Positions 1 through 5,176 of a DNA stretch of 5,176 nucleotides are shown piece after piece. Origin of the DNA: Niveispirillum sp. GTDB taxonomy: Bacteria; Pseudomonadota; Alphaproteobacteria; Azospirillales; Azospirillaceae. Numbering within the stretch: position 1 is the stretch's first letter; the number at the start of each line of letters is the position of its first letter. The position numbers and the translations under genes are program-made. Location: positions 1 through 5,176 of the forward strand of contig JAEMSB010000014.1 of NCBI GenBank assembly GCA_016463045.1, in the 5' to 3' direction. The notes under the pieces were generated by a model. The model saw nothing but the letters and a program-made list of their open reading frames with translations. It was not told the origin of the DNA and did no database searches.

Positions 1-1083
1 TTCGTGGCCGACGGCGCCGCCATCCCGCCCCCCAGCCCCTCTCATCCCGGCGTGCCCGGCTGGTTCGTGGCCCTGATCTGGGATGGTGCCCCAGATATCC
101 TGCTGCCCGCACCCGGCGGCCAATGGTTGCTGCGCGCCGATCCCGTGGATGAGGTGGCGGAGGTCTGGTCTGATACGGTGGCGCTGGCCTGGACGGCTTT
201 GGTGATGCTGGCCCTGCTGCTGGTGGCCCTTTATGTGCTGGTCGGGCGTGCGCTGACCCCGCTGCACGGGTTTGCACAGGCGCTGGACCGGCTGGCACAG
301 GGTCAGGCCGCCGACACGCCCACCGGGGATGGTATCCCGGAACTGAGCGCCATCGGGCAGCGCATTGCCCGGCTGGACCGGGAGCTGACGGTGGCGCGCG
401 CGGAAAACGCGGCCCTGTCGCACAGCCTGATTGCCCTGCAGGACCAGGAACGCGCCCAGTTGGCCAGGGACCTGCATGATGAGCTGGGGCCCATGCTGTT
501 CGGCATCCGGGTCGATGCCCATGCCATCACACGGGCCGCCGGCGCGGGGCCGGTTCCCGCCGGCGACGCCACCGCGCGGGCCGATGCCATCGCCAACGCC
601 GCCGCCGGTATCCGCGACCTGTCGCGTCGCATCCTGAACCGGCTGCGCCCCATGGGTCTGGACCATCTGCACGCCGCCGACATCCTGCGCGACCTGATGG
701 ATGGCTTGGCGCGGCGGCATACGGGCATCCGCTTCACCGCCAGCCTAGATGACGATGCCTTCGCCCGTTCCGAAGCTGCCGACCTGACCCTGTACCGCAT
801 CGCCAATGAGGCGCTGCTGAACGCCCTGCGCCATGGCAAGCCGACACATGTCAGCCTTTCAATCGAGGGCGATGATCAGGGCGTGATCCTGCGCGTCACC
901 GACAATGGCGGTGGCCTGGGCGATGACGCGCCGCCCGGCCATGGCATCATCGGCATGCGTGAACGGGTGCGTGCCCTGGGCGGGGATTTCACGATCCTGA
1001 CCGACGATGCCGGCCTGACCCTGGTGCAGGCCACGTTGCCCGTTCCGCTTTCCTCCCCCCAGACACAGGAACATCATGGCTGA
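1..1083 (+). CDS. Sensor histidine kinase, HisKA_3/NarL type, MoxY-like (5' partial)
   Basis: C-terminal part of a membrane sensor kinase that autophosphorylates on His and passes the phosphate to the regulator encoded next to it. The frame is open to the left edge, so the GTG at 4 is probably not the start. Counting from that codon: the end of a periplasmic sensor domain (about 1-55, ending DPVDEVAEVW), one membrane helix (about 59-80), a HAMP linker (about 81-128), and a dimerisation/phosphoacceptor helix with the H-box ARDLHDELGP (His158). The ATPase domain follows, with N-box NEALLNALRH (268-277), G1 box DNGGG (300-304) and G2 box GHGIIGMRER (312-321). All catalytic boxes are intact. The sensor end and the LHDELGPMLFGIR stretch resemble kinases with a LapD/MoxY-type periplasmic domain; that assignment is from memory and the signal bound is unknown. 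The stop overlaps the regulator start by 8 nt, so the two genes are one operon. Confidence 0.93.
   Translation, partial: FVADGAAIPPPSPSHPGVPGWFVALIWDGAPDILLPAPGGQWLLRADPVDEVAEVWSDTVALAWTALVMLALLLVALYVLVGRALTPLHGFAQALDRLAQGQAADTPTGDGIPELSAIGQRIARLDRELTVARAENAALSHSLIALQDQERAQLARDLHDELGPMLFGIRVDAHAITRAAGAGPVPAGDATARADAIANAAAGIRDLSRRILNRLRPMGLDHLHAADILRDLMDGLARRHTGIRFTASLDDDAFARSEAADLTLYRIANEALLNALRHGKPTHVSLSIEGDDQGVILRVTDNGGGLGDDAPPGHGIIGMRERVRALGGDFTILTDDAGLTLVQATLPVPLSSPQTQEHHG
1067..1070 (+). promoter_or_regulatory. Shine-Dalgarno site of the response regulator
   Basis: AGGA lies inside the 3' end of the kinase gene, 5 nt before the ATG at 1076. It supports that start and coupled translation of kinase and regulator. 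Confidence 0.6.
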
Positions 1084-1696
1084 TGCCGCTCCCCTGATCC
1101 TGGTCGTTGATGACCATGCCATCGTACGCGGCGGCTGCCGGCAATTGCTGGAACCGCCCTTGTCCCGCTTCCGCGTGGTGGAAGCTGCCGATGGCATGGC
1201 CGCCCGCGAACAGGTGGCCCGGCACGATCCCGATCTGGTGGTGGCCGACCTGAACCTGCCCGGCACACCCAGCGGGCTGGACCTTGTCCGGGAACTGACA
1301 GGTGCCGGGCGGCGGGTGGTGGTGTTTTCCATGCATGAAACACCGGGCATCGCTGGCCGCTGTCTGGAAATGGGGGCCGCCGCTTATGTCACCAAATCGG
1401 ACGCGCCCGACGCGCTGGTACAGGCGGCGGAGGCGGCCCTGCGCGGTGACCGCTGGCTGTCGGCCGACATCGCCCGTGCCTTGGCCCTGCCCAACCGGGA
1501 GGGTGACCTGACGGAGAGGGAGGCCGAAATCCTGGATATTCTGGCCGACACCACGGACCTGGATGATGTTGGTCGCCGCCTGGGTATCAGCTACAAAACC
1601 GTGGCCAACAGCCTGGTCCGCCTGCGCAATCGCTTCGGTGTCCGACGCACTGCGGATCTGGTCAGGGTGGCGGTGCAGCGACGGGCGGGGGGTTAG
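1076..1696 (+). CDS. Response regulator, LuxR/NarL family
   Basis: A 206-aa DNA-binding regulator, partner of the kinase just upstream. The receiver domain (about 7-125) has the acidic pair D12-D13, phosphoacceptor D58 (VVADLNLPG), switch residue S85, Y104 and the conserved K107 in YVTK. The C-terminal LuxR-type helix-turn-helix (about 145-200) begins LTEREAEIL and contains the recognition helix region GISYKTVANSLVRLRNRFGV. Length and domain order are normal for the family. The ATG at 1076 is preceded by AGGA at 1067-1070 with 5 nt spacing and overlaps the kinase stop, which indicates translational coupling. The target genes cannot be read from the sequence. By analogy with MoxX-like regulators it may control quinoprotein dehydrogenase or cytochrome genes nearby (inference). 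Its stop codon overlaps that of the convergent apbE gene. Confidence 0.95.
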   Translation: MADAAPLILVVDDHAIVRGGCRQLLEPPLSRFRVVEAADGMAAREQVARHDPDLVVADLNLPGTPSGLDLVRELTGAGRRVVVFSMHETPGIAGRCLEMGAAAYVTKSDAPDALVQAAEAALRGDRWLSADIARALALPNREGDLTEREAEILDILADTTDLDDVGRRLGISYKTVANSLVRLRNRFGVRRTADLVRVAVQRRAGG

Positions 1697-1708
1697 GCCA
1701 CAACCCCC
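1688..1708. terminator. Possible hairpin over convergent stop codons
   Basis: A perfect 7-bp stem (GGGGGTT at 1688-1694, AACCCCC at 1702-1708) encloses a 7-nt loop and spans the overlapping stops of the regulator (+) and apbE (-). It is the only candidate transcript-end structure between the two convergent genes. Neither strand shows a T-tract after it, so it is at best a weak bidirectional terminator or a 3'-end stabilising hairpin. Confidence 0.35.
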
Positions 1709-2631
1709 AGCACCACAGACGCCCCGCTATCCCCGATCAGGGATGCCGCGCGCGCCGGTGCTGCTGCCGCGATGGCGGTGGACAGTGCGTCGGCCATGGT
1801 CGCCGTCGCCGCCGCCACACTGACCTGCCGCCACGCCGTCGCCGGAAGTCCTGTGACTGGGTCCAGGATATGTCCGATCCGTCCAGCCGCATCGATCAAG
1901 GTACCGCGCGGGGCAGATGTGGCGATGGCCCGGCCCGATACGGGCACCGTGGAAAGGACACGGTCCACCGCGTCCGGGTCCGCGATGCCCAGCCGCCATT
2001 CCTGTCCATCATCGCGCAGGCCAATACCGCGCGGTTCCCCCATATCGACCAGCATATGCCCCACCCCATGGGACAGCAGCAGGTCCGTCACCCGGTCGGT
2101 GATATAGCCCTGGGCAATACCGTTCAGGGTCAGTTGCGTCCCAGGCTGCAACCGCACCCGGTCGCGCGCCACCATGACCCGCTGCCATCCGACCGTGCCT
2201 AAGGCAGCTTGCAGCCCAGCCGCATCCGGCACCCCGCCCCGGTATAGCTCCCATAGCGGCTGCACCGTCGGATCGAACGCCCCACCCGTGGCCGCCGCGA
2301 CCGTCAGCGCCTGACCCAACAGATGGGTGAAGGCGGCGGGTGGGTCACCCACCTCCCCCTCCCGGTTCAGGCGCGACAGCAGGCTGTCGGGCCGGTACAG
2401 GCTGAACAGCCCCTCCATCGCATCCACCAGCGCCACGACCCGCGACACCAGCCGTCGCGCCGTCTCTTCCGCCGCCCCATGCAGGGTCAGGCTGGCGGGT
2501 CCGCCCATGGCCTGCCCGGTCCAGGTGACGGGTGGCGGCTTTCGGGGCCACAGGGCGACACCCGCCCCGGCCAGCGCCACCGCCGACAGGCGCAGCACGC
2601 GACGGCGGCTGATCCAGGTTTCAGGCGGCAT
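1693..2631 (-). CDS. apbE: FAD:protein FMN transferase, ApbE/NosX type
   Basis: Periplasmic enzyme that cleaves FAD and attaches FMN through a phosphoester bond to a Thr/Ser of a partner protein, here most likely the NosR-family protein encoded immediately upstream. With the start at 2631 it is 312 aa. The N-terminus carries a twin-arginine export signal (SRRRVLRLS, R9-R10) followed by a hydrophobic segment. ApbE signatures are present in order: GGAFDPTVQPLW (116-127), LTLNGIAQGYITD (167-179), LVDMGE (194-199), ATS (237-239), HILDP and TG (254-261), and MADALSTAI (279-287), which carries the expected Mg-binding Asp and Thr. NGIAQGY in place of the usual DLGGIAKGY resembles NosX-type members. 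The start was chosen because AAGGGG sits 7 nt upstream; the in-frame ATG at 2637 directly abuts that site. The gene overlaps nosR by 11 nt. Family assignment is secure; the NosX sub-assignment is likely. Confidence 0.93.
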   Translation of the reverse strand: MPPETWISRRRVLRLSAVALAGAGVALWPRKPPPVTWTGQAMGGPASLTLHGAAEETARRLVSRVVALVDAMEGLFSLYRPDSLLSRLNREGEVGDPPAAFTHLLGQALTVAAATGGAFDPTVQPLWELYRGGVPDAAGLQAALGTVGWQRVMVARDRVRLQPGTQLTLNGIAQGYITDRVTDLLLSHGVGHMLVDMGEPRGIGLRDDGQEWRLGIADPDAVDRVLSTVPVSGRAIATSAPRGTLIDAAGRIGHILDPVTGLPATAWRQVSVAAATATMADALSTAIAAAAPARAASLIGDSGASVVLGVVA

Positions 2632-4708
2632 GACCATTCCCCTTCACCCCGATGCGCGCCGCCGCCCCGGCCCCATGTTTGGCCGCGACCACCAGCGGCA
2701 CACAGCGCCCTTCATCGGCATAGATGCCGACGCAATCCAGGCACTGGAAACATTCGTCATAACGGATGGAGCCATCACGGCGGATGGCCTTGTAGCGGCA
2801 GCGCGCGGTGCAAAGCTGGCACGGGCTGCCGCATGCCGCCCGCCGGGGGATCCAGTCCAGCACCCGCAACCGCCCCGCCAGCGCCAGGAACGCGCCCAGC
2901 GGGCAGACATAGCGGCAGAACGGCTTGAATATCACCGTCCCCAGCAGCAGCCAAAACCCGGCATAAAGCACGAAGGGCAGGTCGCGCAGGAAGGTCAGGG
3001 TGATGGCCGTCTTGAACGGTTCCACCTCCGCCGCCGTCTCTGCCTCTGTCGGCGCGATCAGGGCCGTGGCCAGCAGCACCACCAGCCCCCCATATTTCAG
3101 CAGCACCAGCCGCCCATCCAGCCACGCCGGCACCCGCACCTGCCGCAACGCCAAGGCCCGGCCCAGCGTGTCGGCGAATTCCTGCAAGGCCCCGAACGGG
3201 CACAGCCAGCCACAGAATGTCCCCCGCCCCCAGATGATCGACGCCACCGCGACATAGGCCCAAAGCAGCAGGGAAATGGGATCATAGAGCAGGAAGCCGA
3301 AATCCATCCCCCGCGCCGCCCCCTTCACCAGCCCCTGCACTGTCACGATGGATAGCTGCCCCTGCGCATAGATGCCGACAAAGCCCAGCGTCACCGCCAG
3401 GAACCCCATCCGCGTCCAATAGAACAGCCGCTCCCGCCGCGACAGGCGCGTCTGCGCGATCAACCCCGCTGTCAGACCCAGCAGCATCAGGCTCAACACC
3501 GACAGTTCCGGCAGCCGACTGCCCCAGGCCAGCAACCATTCCGGCGTTGGTTCTTCCACCACGGGCCGCGTGAACAGCGTCGGCGGCAGCGCGTAATCCA
3601 GGGGGAAATCCTGTATTCCCATTTCAGGCCGGATCACGCCCTTTTCCCGGATGACACGCAGTGACAGGGTCCAGGGGCTGGCCGGGTCGAAGGCAGCGGA
3701 ACCGTCGATGCGGAACAGCCGCACCTCTTCCGCCACCGGCACCCCGGCGGGCAGGGCGTAATCATGCACCATGTCGCGGATATTGACGGGAAAGCCCGCT
3801 TGGCGAACCGACAGCCGGTCCGGCACCGTGGCCGGCACGAAATCGGGGCCGGTATAGGAATAGCGCCCGCTGGACATCACCAGCAGCGCCTCCTCCCCCG
3901 GCTGCAACCGCGCCATCAAATGGGCATGTTGCGCGTCACCCAGCAGGGAACGGCCAATACCGGGACTGTTCAGATAGGCGACCCACAGGTCGATGAAGGT
4001 GCCGTCCGGGTCTCCTGTCCCCTCAATATCCAGGCCCGCGAAGATGGTGCCCTTGTACGCCACCTCCACCTGCGCATTGCTGAGGCGAAGATGGCGGACG
4101 AGGCCCTGTTCCACCAGGGCCGGCCAATCCATGACCTTGTCCATATCGGCGCGCGGCAGGGATTTTGGCTTGGGCGCGATGGCGGCCATCTTGGCCTGCG
4201 CCACCTTGGTCGCTGCACTCATGATGGTCAGGTTGGCGATGCGCAGGCTGGCCGTGGCCTTTGCCACCCCGTCCAGCGTGACGGAAGTGCTGCCCGCCCG
4301 GTCGGACGCGCCATACTGGCTGCCGATCTTGATATTCTGCCGAATGGTCAGGCCGCGATACTGGGTCAGGAAATCGGCGAAGGGCTGTGGACCCAGCCCA
4401 TCCACAAAGACCGGTTCATGCTGCGACACGATCTGCACATCCAGCAGCCGGCCCGTATCATCCATGGCGACCGACAGGTTCATGGGCGTGCCGGAAAATC
4501 CCGGAATGGGCGTCAGGTTCCCCGTTTCGAAAATATACCCCGCCACCATCCCCGCCTTGATCAGCGGCCAGGCCGGCACCTCCCGATCCTTCTCCCCCAG
4601 GCTGTAACCTTCAGGCAGCAGGCGGGCCATTTCCGCCTCGCTCAACCCGGCCAGCGCCGGCCCGGCGACCATCAGCAGCATCAGCAACAGGACCCAGCGC
4701 AGCAGCAT
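2621..4708 (-). CDS. nosR: NosR/NirI-family membrane flavo-iron-sulfur protein
   Basis: A 695-aa protein, close to the usual NosR length of about 700-725. It begins with a Sec-type signal peptide (1-20, cleavage likely after ALA). A periplasmic FMN-binding domain follows (about 75-175), with a putative flavin-attachment motif ending at Thr152 (DGVAKAT), then a further periplasmic domain to about 395. Membrane helices lie near 402-418, 433-450, 472-493, 535-552 and 575-594. The cytoplasmic side carries two CxxxCP motifs (C499/C503 and C598/C602) and a ferredoxin-like tail with C626, C630, C633, C637 and C653, C656, C659, C669, enough for two [4Fe-4S] clusters. In nos clusters NosR passes quinol-derived electrons to N2O reductase NosZ and is needed for nos expression. 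No nosZ is visible here, so the partner may differ. It overlaps apbE, the likely flavinylating enzyme. No FNR/NNR-type TTGAT-N4-ATCAA box is visible upstream. The family call is firm; a role in N2O reduction is uncertain. Confidence 0.9.
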   Translation of the reverse strand: MLLRWVLLLMLLMVAGPALAGLSEAEMARLLPEGYSLGEKDREVPAWPLIKAGMVAGYIFETGNLTPIPGFSGTPMNLSVAMDDTGRLLDVQIVSQHEPVFVDGLGPQPFADFLTQYRGLTIRQNIKIGSQYGASDRAGSTSVTLDGVAKATASLRIANLTIMSAATKVAQAKMAAIAPKPKSLPRADMDKVMDWPALVEQGLVRHLRLSNAQVEVAYKGTIFAGLDIEGTGDPDGTFIDLWVAYLNSPGIGRSLLGDAQHAHLMARLQPGEEALLVMSSGRYSYTGPDFVPATVPDRLSVRQAGFPVNIRDMVHDYALPAGVPVAEEVRLFRIDGSAAFDPASPWTLSLRVIREKGVIRPEMGIQDFPLDYALPPTLFTRPVVEEPTPEWLLAWGSRLPELSVLSLMLLGLTAGLIAQTRLSRRERLFYWTRMGFLAVTLGFVGIYAQGQLSIVTVQGLVKGAARGMDFGFLLYDPISLLLWAYVAVASIIWGRGTFCGWLCPFGALQEFADTLGRALALRQVRVPAWLDGRLVLLKYGGLVVLLATALIAPTEAETAAEVEPFKTAITLTFLRDLPFVLYAGFWLLLGTVIFKPFCRYVCPLGAFLALAGRLRVLDWIPRRAACGSPCQLCTARCRYKAIRRDGSIRYDECFQCLDCVGIYADEGRCVPLVVAAKHGAGAAARIGVKGNGHAA
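2639..2644 (-). promoter_or_regulatory. Shine-Dalgarno site deciding the apbE start
   Basis: On the - strand AAGGGG is followed by 7 nt and then the ATG at 2631. The earlier in-frame ATG at 2637 begins 1 nt after the site, too close for normal initiation. The site lies within the 3' end of nosR, so apbE translation is probably coupled to nosR. Confidence 0.55.
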
Positions 4709-4713
4709 CGCTT

Positions 4714-4721
4714 CCCCCCCC
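4714..4721 (-). promoter_or_regulatory. G8 homopolymer forming the nosR Shine-Dalgarno region
   Basis: On the coding strand eight consecutive G residues lie 5 nt (AAGCG) before the nosR ATG and form its ribosome-binding region. The purine stretch extends upstream as GAGAG. A run of this length can slip during replication, which would change SD-to-start spacing rather than the reading frame. Confidence 0.5.
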
Positions 4722-4738
4722 TCTCAGGAGAAAAGGCT

Positions 4739-4792
4739 ATGGCGCAGGCGACAGGGCGGGAATTGGACTTTCGTTTCAGGACGGCCGCCTGA
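4739..4792 (+). CDS. Possible 17-aa small ORF
   Basis: An ATG at 4739 opens a 17-codon frame (MAQATGRELDFRFRTAA) that stops at TGA 4790-4792. A canonical AGGAG (4726-4730) lies 8 nt upstream, better than most sites in this window. It is divergent from nosR. Its stop codon lies within the head of the first palindromic repeat, at the same place where the stop of the other flanking gene falls in the inverted copy. It has no recognisable motif and lacks the Glu-x3-Tyr pattern of PqqA. No clear promoter is visible. It may be a leader peptide, the remains of a gene tail, or chance. Confidence 0.25.
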   Translation: MAQATGRELDFRFRTAA

Positions 4793-4821
4793 TGCCAAGG
4801 GGCATGGGACATGACCCTTGG
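4789..4821 (+). repeat. REP-like palindromic unit, copy 1
   Basis: Read on the + strand: head CTGATG, left arm CCAAGGGGCATG, loop GGA, right arm CATGACCCTTGG. The 12-position stem has one G/A mismatch (4802/4814). It is 27/33 identical to copy 2 read on the opposite strand. Confidence 0.6.
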
Positions 4822-4822
4822 A

Positions 4823-4840
4823 GGCCAGCGACTGCTGGCC
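4823..4840. repeat. Hairpin, 7-bp stem
   Basis: GGCCAGC (4823-4829), loop GACT, GCTGGCC (4834-4840). The stem is perfect, and the hairpin starts one base after repeat copy 1 and abuts the next palindrome. Confidence 0.55.
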
Positions 4841-4858
4841 CGCGGGCACGTGCCCGCG
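4841..4858. repeat. Perfect 18-bp palindrome centred on CACGTG
   Basis: CGCGGGCACGTGCCCGCG equals its own reverse complement. With no spacer it could be a cruciform, the stem of a larger RNA fold, or a dimeric protein site. It directly abuts the preceding hairpin. Confidence 0.6.
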
Positions 4859-4866
4859 TAAGCCAA

Positions 4867-4882
4867 GCTGCCGGATGGCAGC
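4867..4882. repeat. Hairpin, 6-bp stem
   Basis: GCTGCC (4867-4872), loop GGAT, GGCAGC (4877-4882). The stem is perfect; this is the fourth hairpin in the series. Confidence 0.45.
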
Positions 4883-4910
4883 GCCCGGCGTTTGAGGGAA
4901 CAATGCATAA

Positions 4911-4937
4911 CCAAGAGCCATGATCCATGGCTCTTGG
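4911..4937 (-). terminator. Probable terminator of the PQQ-associated binding-protein gene
   Basis: A 12-bp perfect stem with a 3-nt loop begins 2 nt after the stop codon on the - strand and is followed by TTATGCATTGTT. The stem is strong but the T-tract is weak, so partial read-through into nosR is possible. Confidence 0.5.
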
Positions 4938-4943
4938 CATCAG
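4911..4943 (-). repeat. REP-like palindromic unit, copy 2
   Basis: Read on the - strand: head CTGATG, arm CCAAGAGCCATG, loop GAT, arm CATGGCTCTTGG. All 12 stem pairs are perfect. Relative to copy 1, one G-C pair is replaced by A-T and the G/A mismatch becomes C-G, so pairing is kept. The TGA of the head is the stop codon of the gene at the right edge. Confidence 0.6.
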
Positions 4944-5176
4944 CGCCGGCAAAGACTCTCCCCCTCATCATCACCCAGACTGTCCAGCGGCGTGCGTTGG
5001 TGCAGATAGCCCTCCTGCGGGGAGACGGAGACAAGCAGGCGCGGAGAGGTGATCAGGATCGGCTGACGCAACTGCCCATCCCAAGGACGGAAGCTCAACG
5101 CCTGTCCCTTGAACGCCGCCAAGGTGAAAGCGGGATCTTTCAGGGTCGCCACCACCGCCGCCGCATCCCCGCCCTT
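4940..5176 (-). CDS. ABC transporter substrate-binding protein, PQQ-dependent alcohol dehydrogenase-associated (5' partial)
   Basis: The last 78 residues of a gene that continues beyond the right edge; the frame is open to 5176, so the internal GTG at 5153-5155 is not taken as the start. The tail reads SFRPWDGQLRQPI, then VSVSPQEGYLHQRTPLDSLG, and ends near a Cys (ESLCRR). I recognise this as the characteristic C-terminus of the periplasmic binding-protein family found beside PQQ-dependent methanol/ethanol dehydrogenases (TIGR03863 type), which usually ends with DTLG and a final Cys. The two extra Arg residues after that Cys are slightly unusual. The ligand is not established for the family as far as I know. 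It lies on the same strand as nosR, 231 bp upstream, with a strong hairpin after its stop. Recognition is from a short tail and from memory, but the motifs are distinctive. Confidence 0.75.
   Translation of the reverse strand, partial: KGGDAAAVVATLKDPAFTLAAFKGQALSFRPWDGQLRQPILITSPRLLVSVSPQEGYLHQRTPLDSLGDDEGESLCRR

Larger units (their letters stand above)
4789..4943. repeat. Palindrome-dense intergenic element with inverted terminal copies
   Basis: This 155-bp stretch fills most of the gap between nosR and the gene to its right. A 33-nt palindromic unit stands at each end in opposite orientation, and three more hairpins (4823-4840, 4841-4858, 4867-4882) fill much of the 89 bp between them. 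The arrangement resembles a REP pair (BIME) or a small MITE-like element. I infer that it is a dispersed repeat; copies elsewhere in the genome cannot be checked here. Confidence 0.55.

Noticed and set aside
4..6. GTG as start codon of the sensor kinase
   Set aside because: The frame is open upstream to the window edge and this start would cut off most of the periplasmic sensor domain and the first membrane helix; the gene is taken as 5'-partial.
2632..2637. ATG at 2637 as the apbE start
   Set aside because: The AAGGGG site lies almost on top of this ATG; the ATG at 2631 has ideal 7-nt spacing. The difference is only two residues, so it remains possible.
2327..3355. Long + strand open frame (342 codons) antisense to apbE and nosR
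   Set aside because: Its product is rich in Arg, Gln, His and Pro with no recognisable domain, and it lies opposite clear NosR and ApbE coding sequence; it is an artefact of high GC content.
3764..4792. Long + strand open frame antisense to nosR
   Set aside because: Low-complexity His/Arg/Gln-rich product opposite well-conserved NosR sequence. Only its last 17 codons, which lie outside nosR and have their own Shine-Dalgarno site, were kept as a possible small ORF.
4739..4792. pqqA, the PQQ precursor peptide gene
   Set aside because: The small size and PQQ context invited this, but the 17-aa peptide has no Tyr and lacks the Glu-x3-Tyr core.
4709..4800. FNR/NNR-type anaerobic box upstream of nosR
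   Set aside because: No TTGAT-N4-ATCAA-like sequence was found, and no convincing -35/-10 pair could be placed on the - strand either.
4681..5034. 117-codon - strand frame spanning the intergenic gap
   Set aside because: It overlaps the start of nosR and the end of the binding-protein gene in another frame and crosses all five hairpins; it has no domain or clear ribosome-binding site.
1..5176. tRNA, rRNA, CRISPR array or transposase
   Set aside because: No tRNA-like cloverleaf, rRNA motif, regularly spaced direct repeats or transposase coding sequence was seen; the only repeats are the intergenic palindromes.

Overview
The window is dense, GC-rich DNA with strong G/C bias at third codon positions and little intergenic space. 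The protein families point to an alphaproteobacterium, plausibly in or near the Azospirillaceae (Rhodospirillales). That placement rests on composition and gene content only.

Layout, left to right. On the + strand (1-1696) lies a two-component system: the C-terminal part of a membrane-bound HisKA_3/NarL-type sensor kinase, cut by the left edge, and an 8-nt-overlapping LuxR/NarL-type response regulator. The visible sensor end and H-box resemble MoxY-like kinases of C1/alcohol oxidation systems. On the - strand (4708 to 1693) lies a tightly coupled pair: a NosR/NirI-family membrane flavo-iron-sulfur protein, then an ApbE/NosX-type FAD:protein FMN transferase that probably flavinylates it. The regulator and the ApbE gene converge and their stop codons overlap. 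At the right edge, also on the - strand, is the C-terminal end of a protein I recognise as the periplasmic substrate-binding component associated with PQQ-dependent alcohol dehydrogenase systems.

The only sizeable non-coding stretch (4709-4939, 231 bp) separates that gene from nosR. It holds five consecutive perfect or near-perfect hairpins. The outer two are diverged copies of one 33-nt palindromic unit in opposite orientations (27/33 identical, with one compensated stem pair). This resembles a REP/BIME-type or MITE-like intergenic element or a structured RNA. A 17-codon ORF with a strong Shine-Dalgarno sequence ends inside the first copy.

Reading of the whole: no nosZ, nosD, nosF, nosY or nosL lies between or next to the nosR-like and apbE genes here, although these usually belong to a nos cluster. 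The neighbours instead suggest periplasmic quinoprotein alcohol oxidation. A working hypothesis is that this NosR-like/ApbE pair is an electron-transfer module serving a PQQ-dependent dehydrogenase system and that the MoxY-like two-component system controls the locus. The flanking genes, which are not visible, would decide this.
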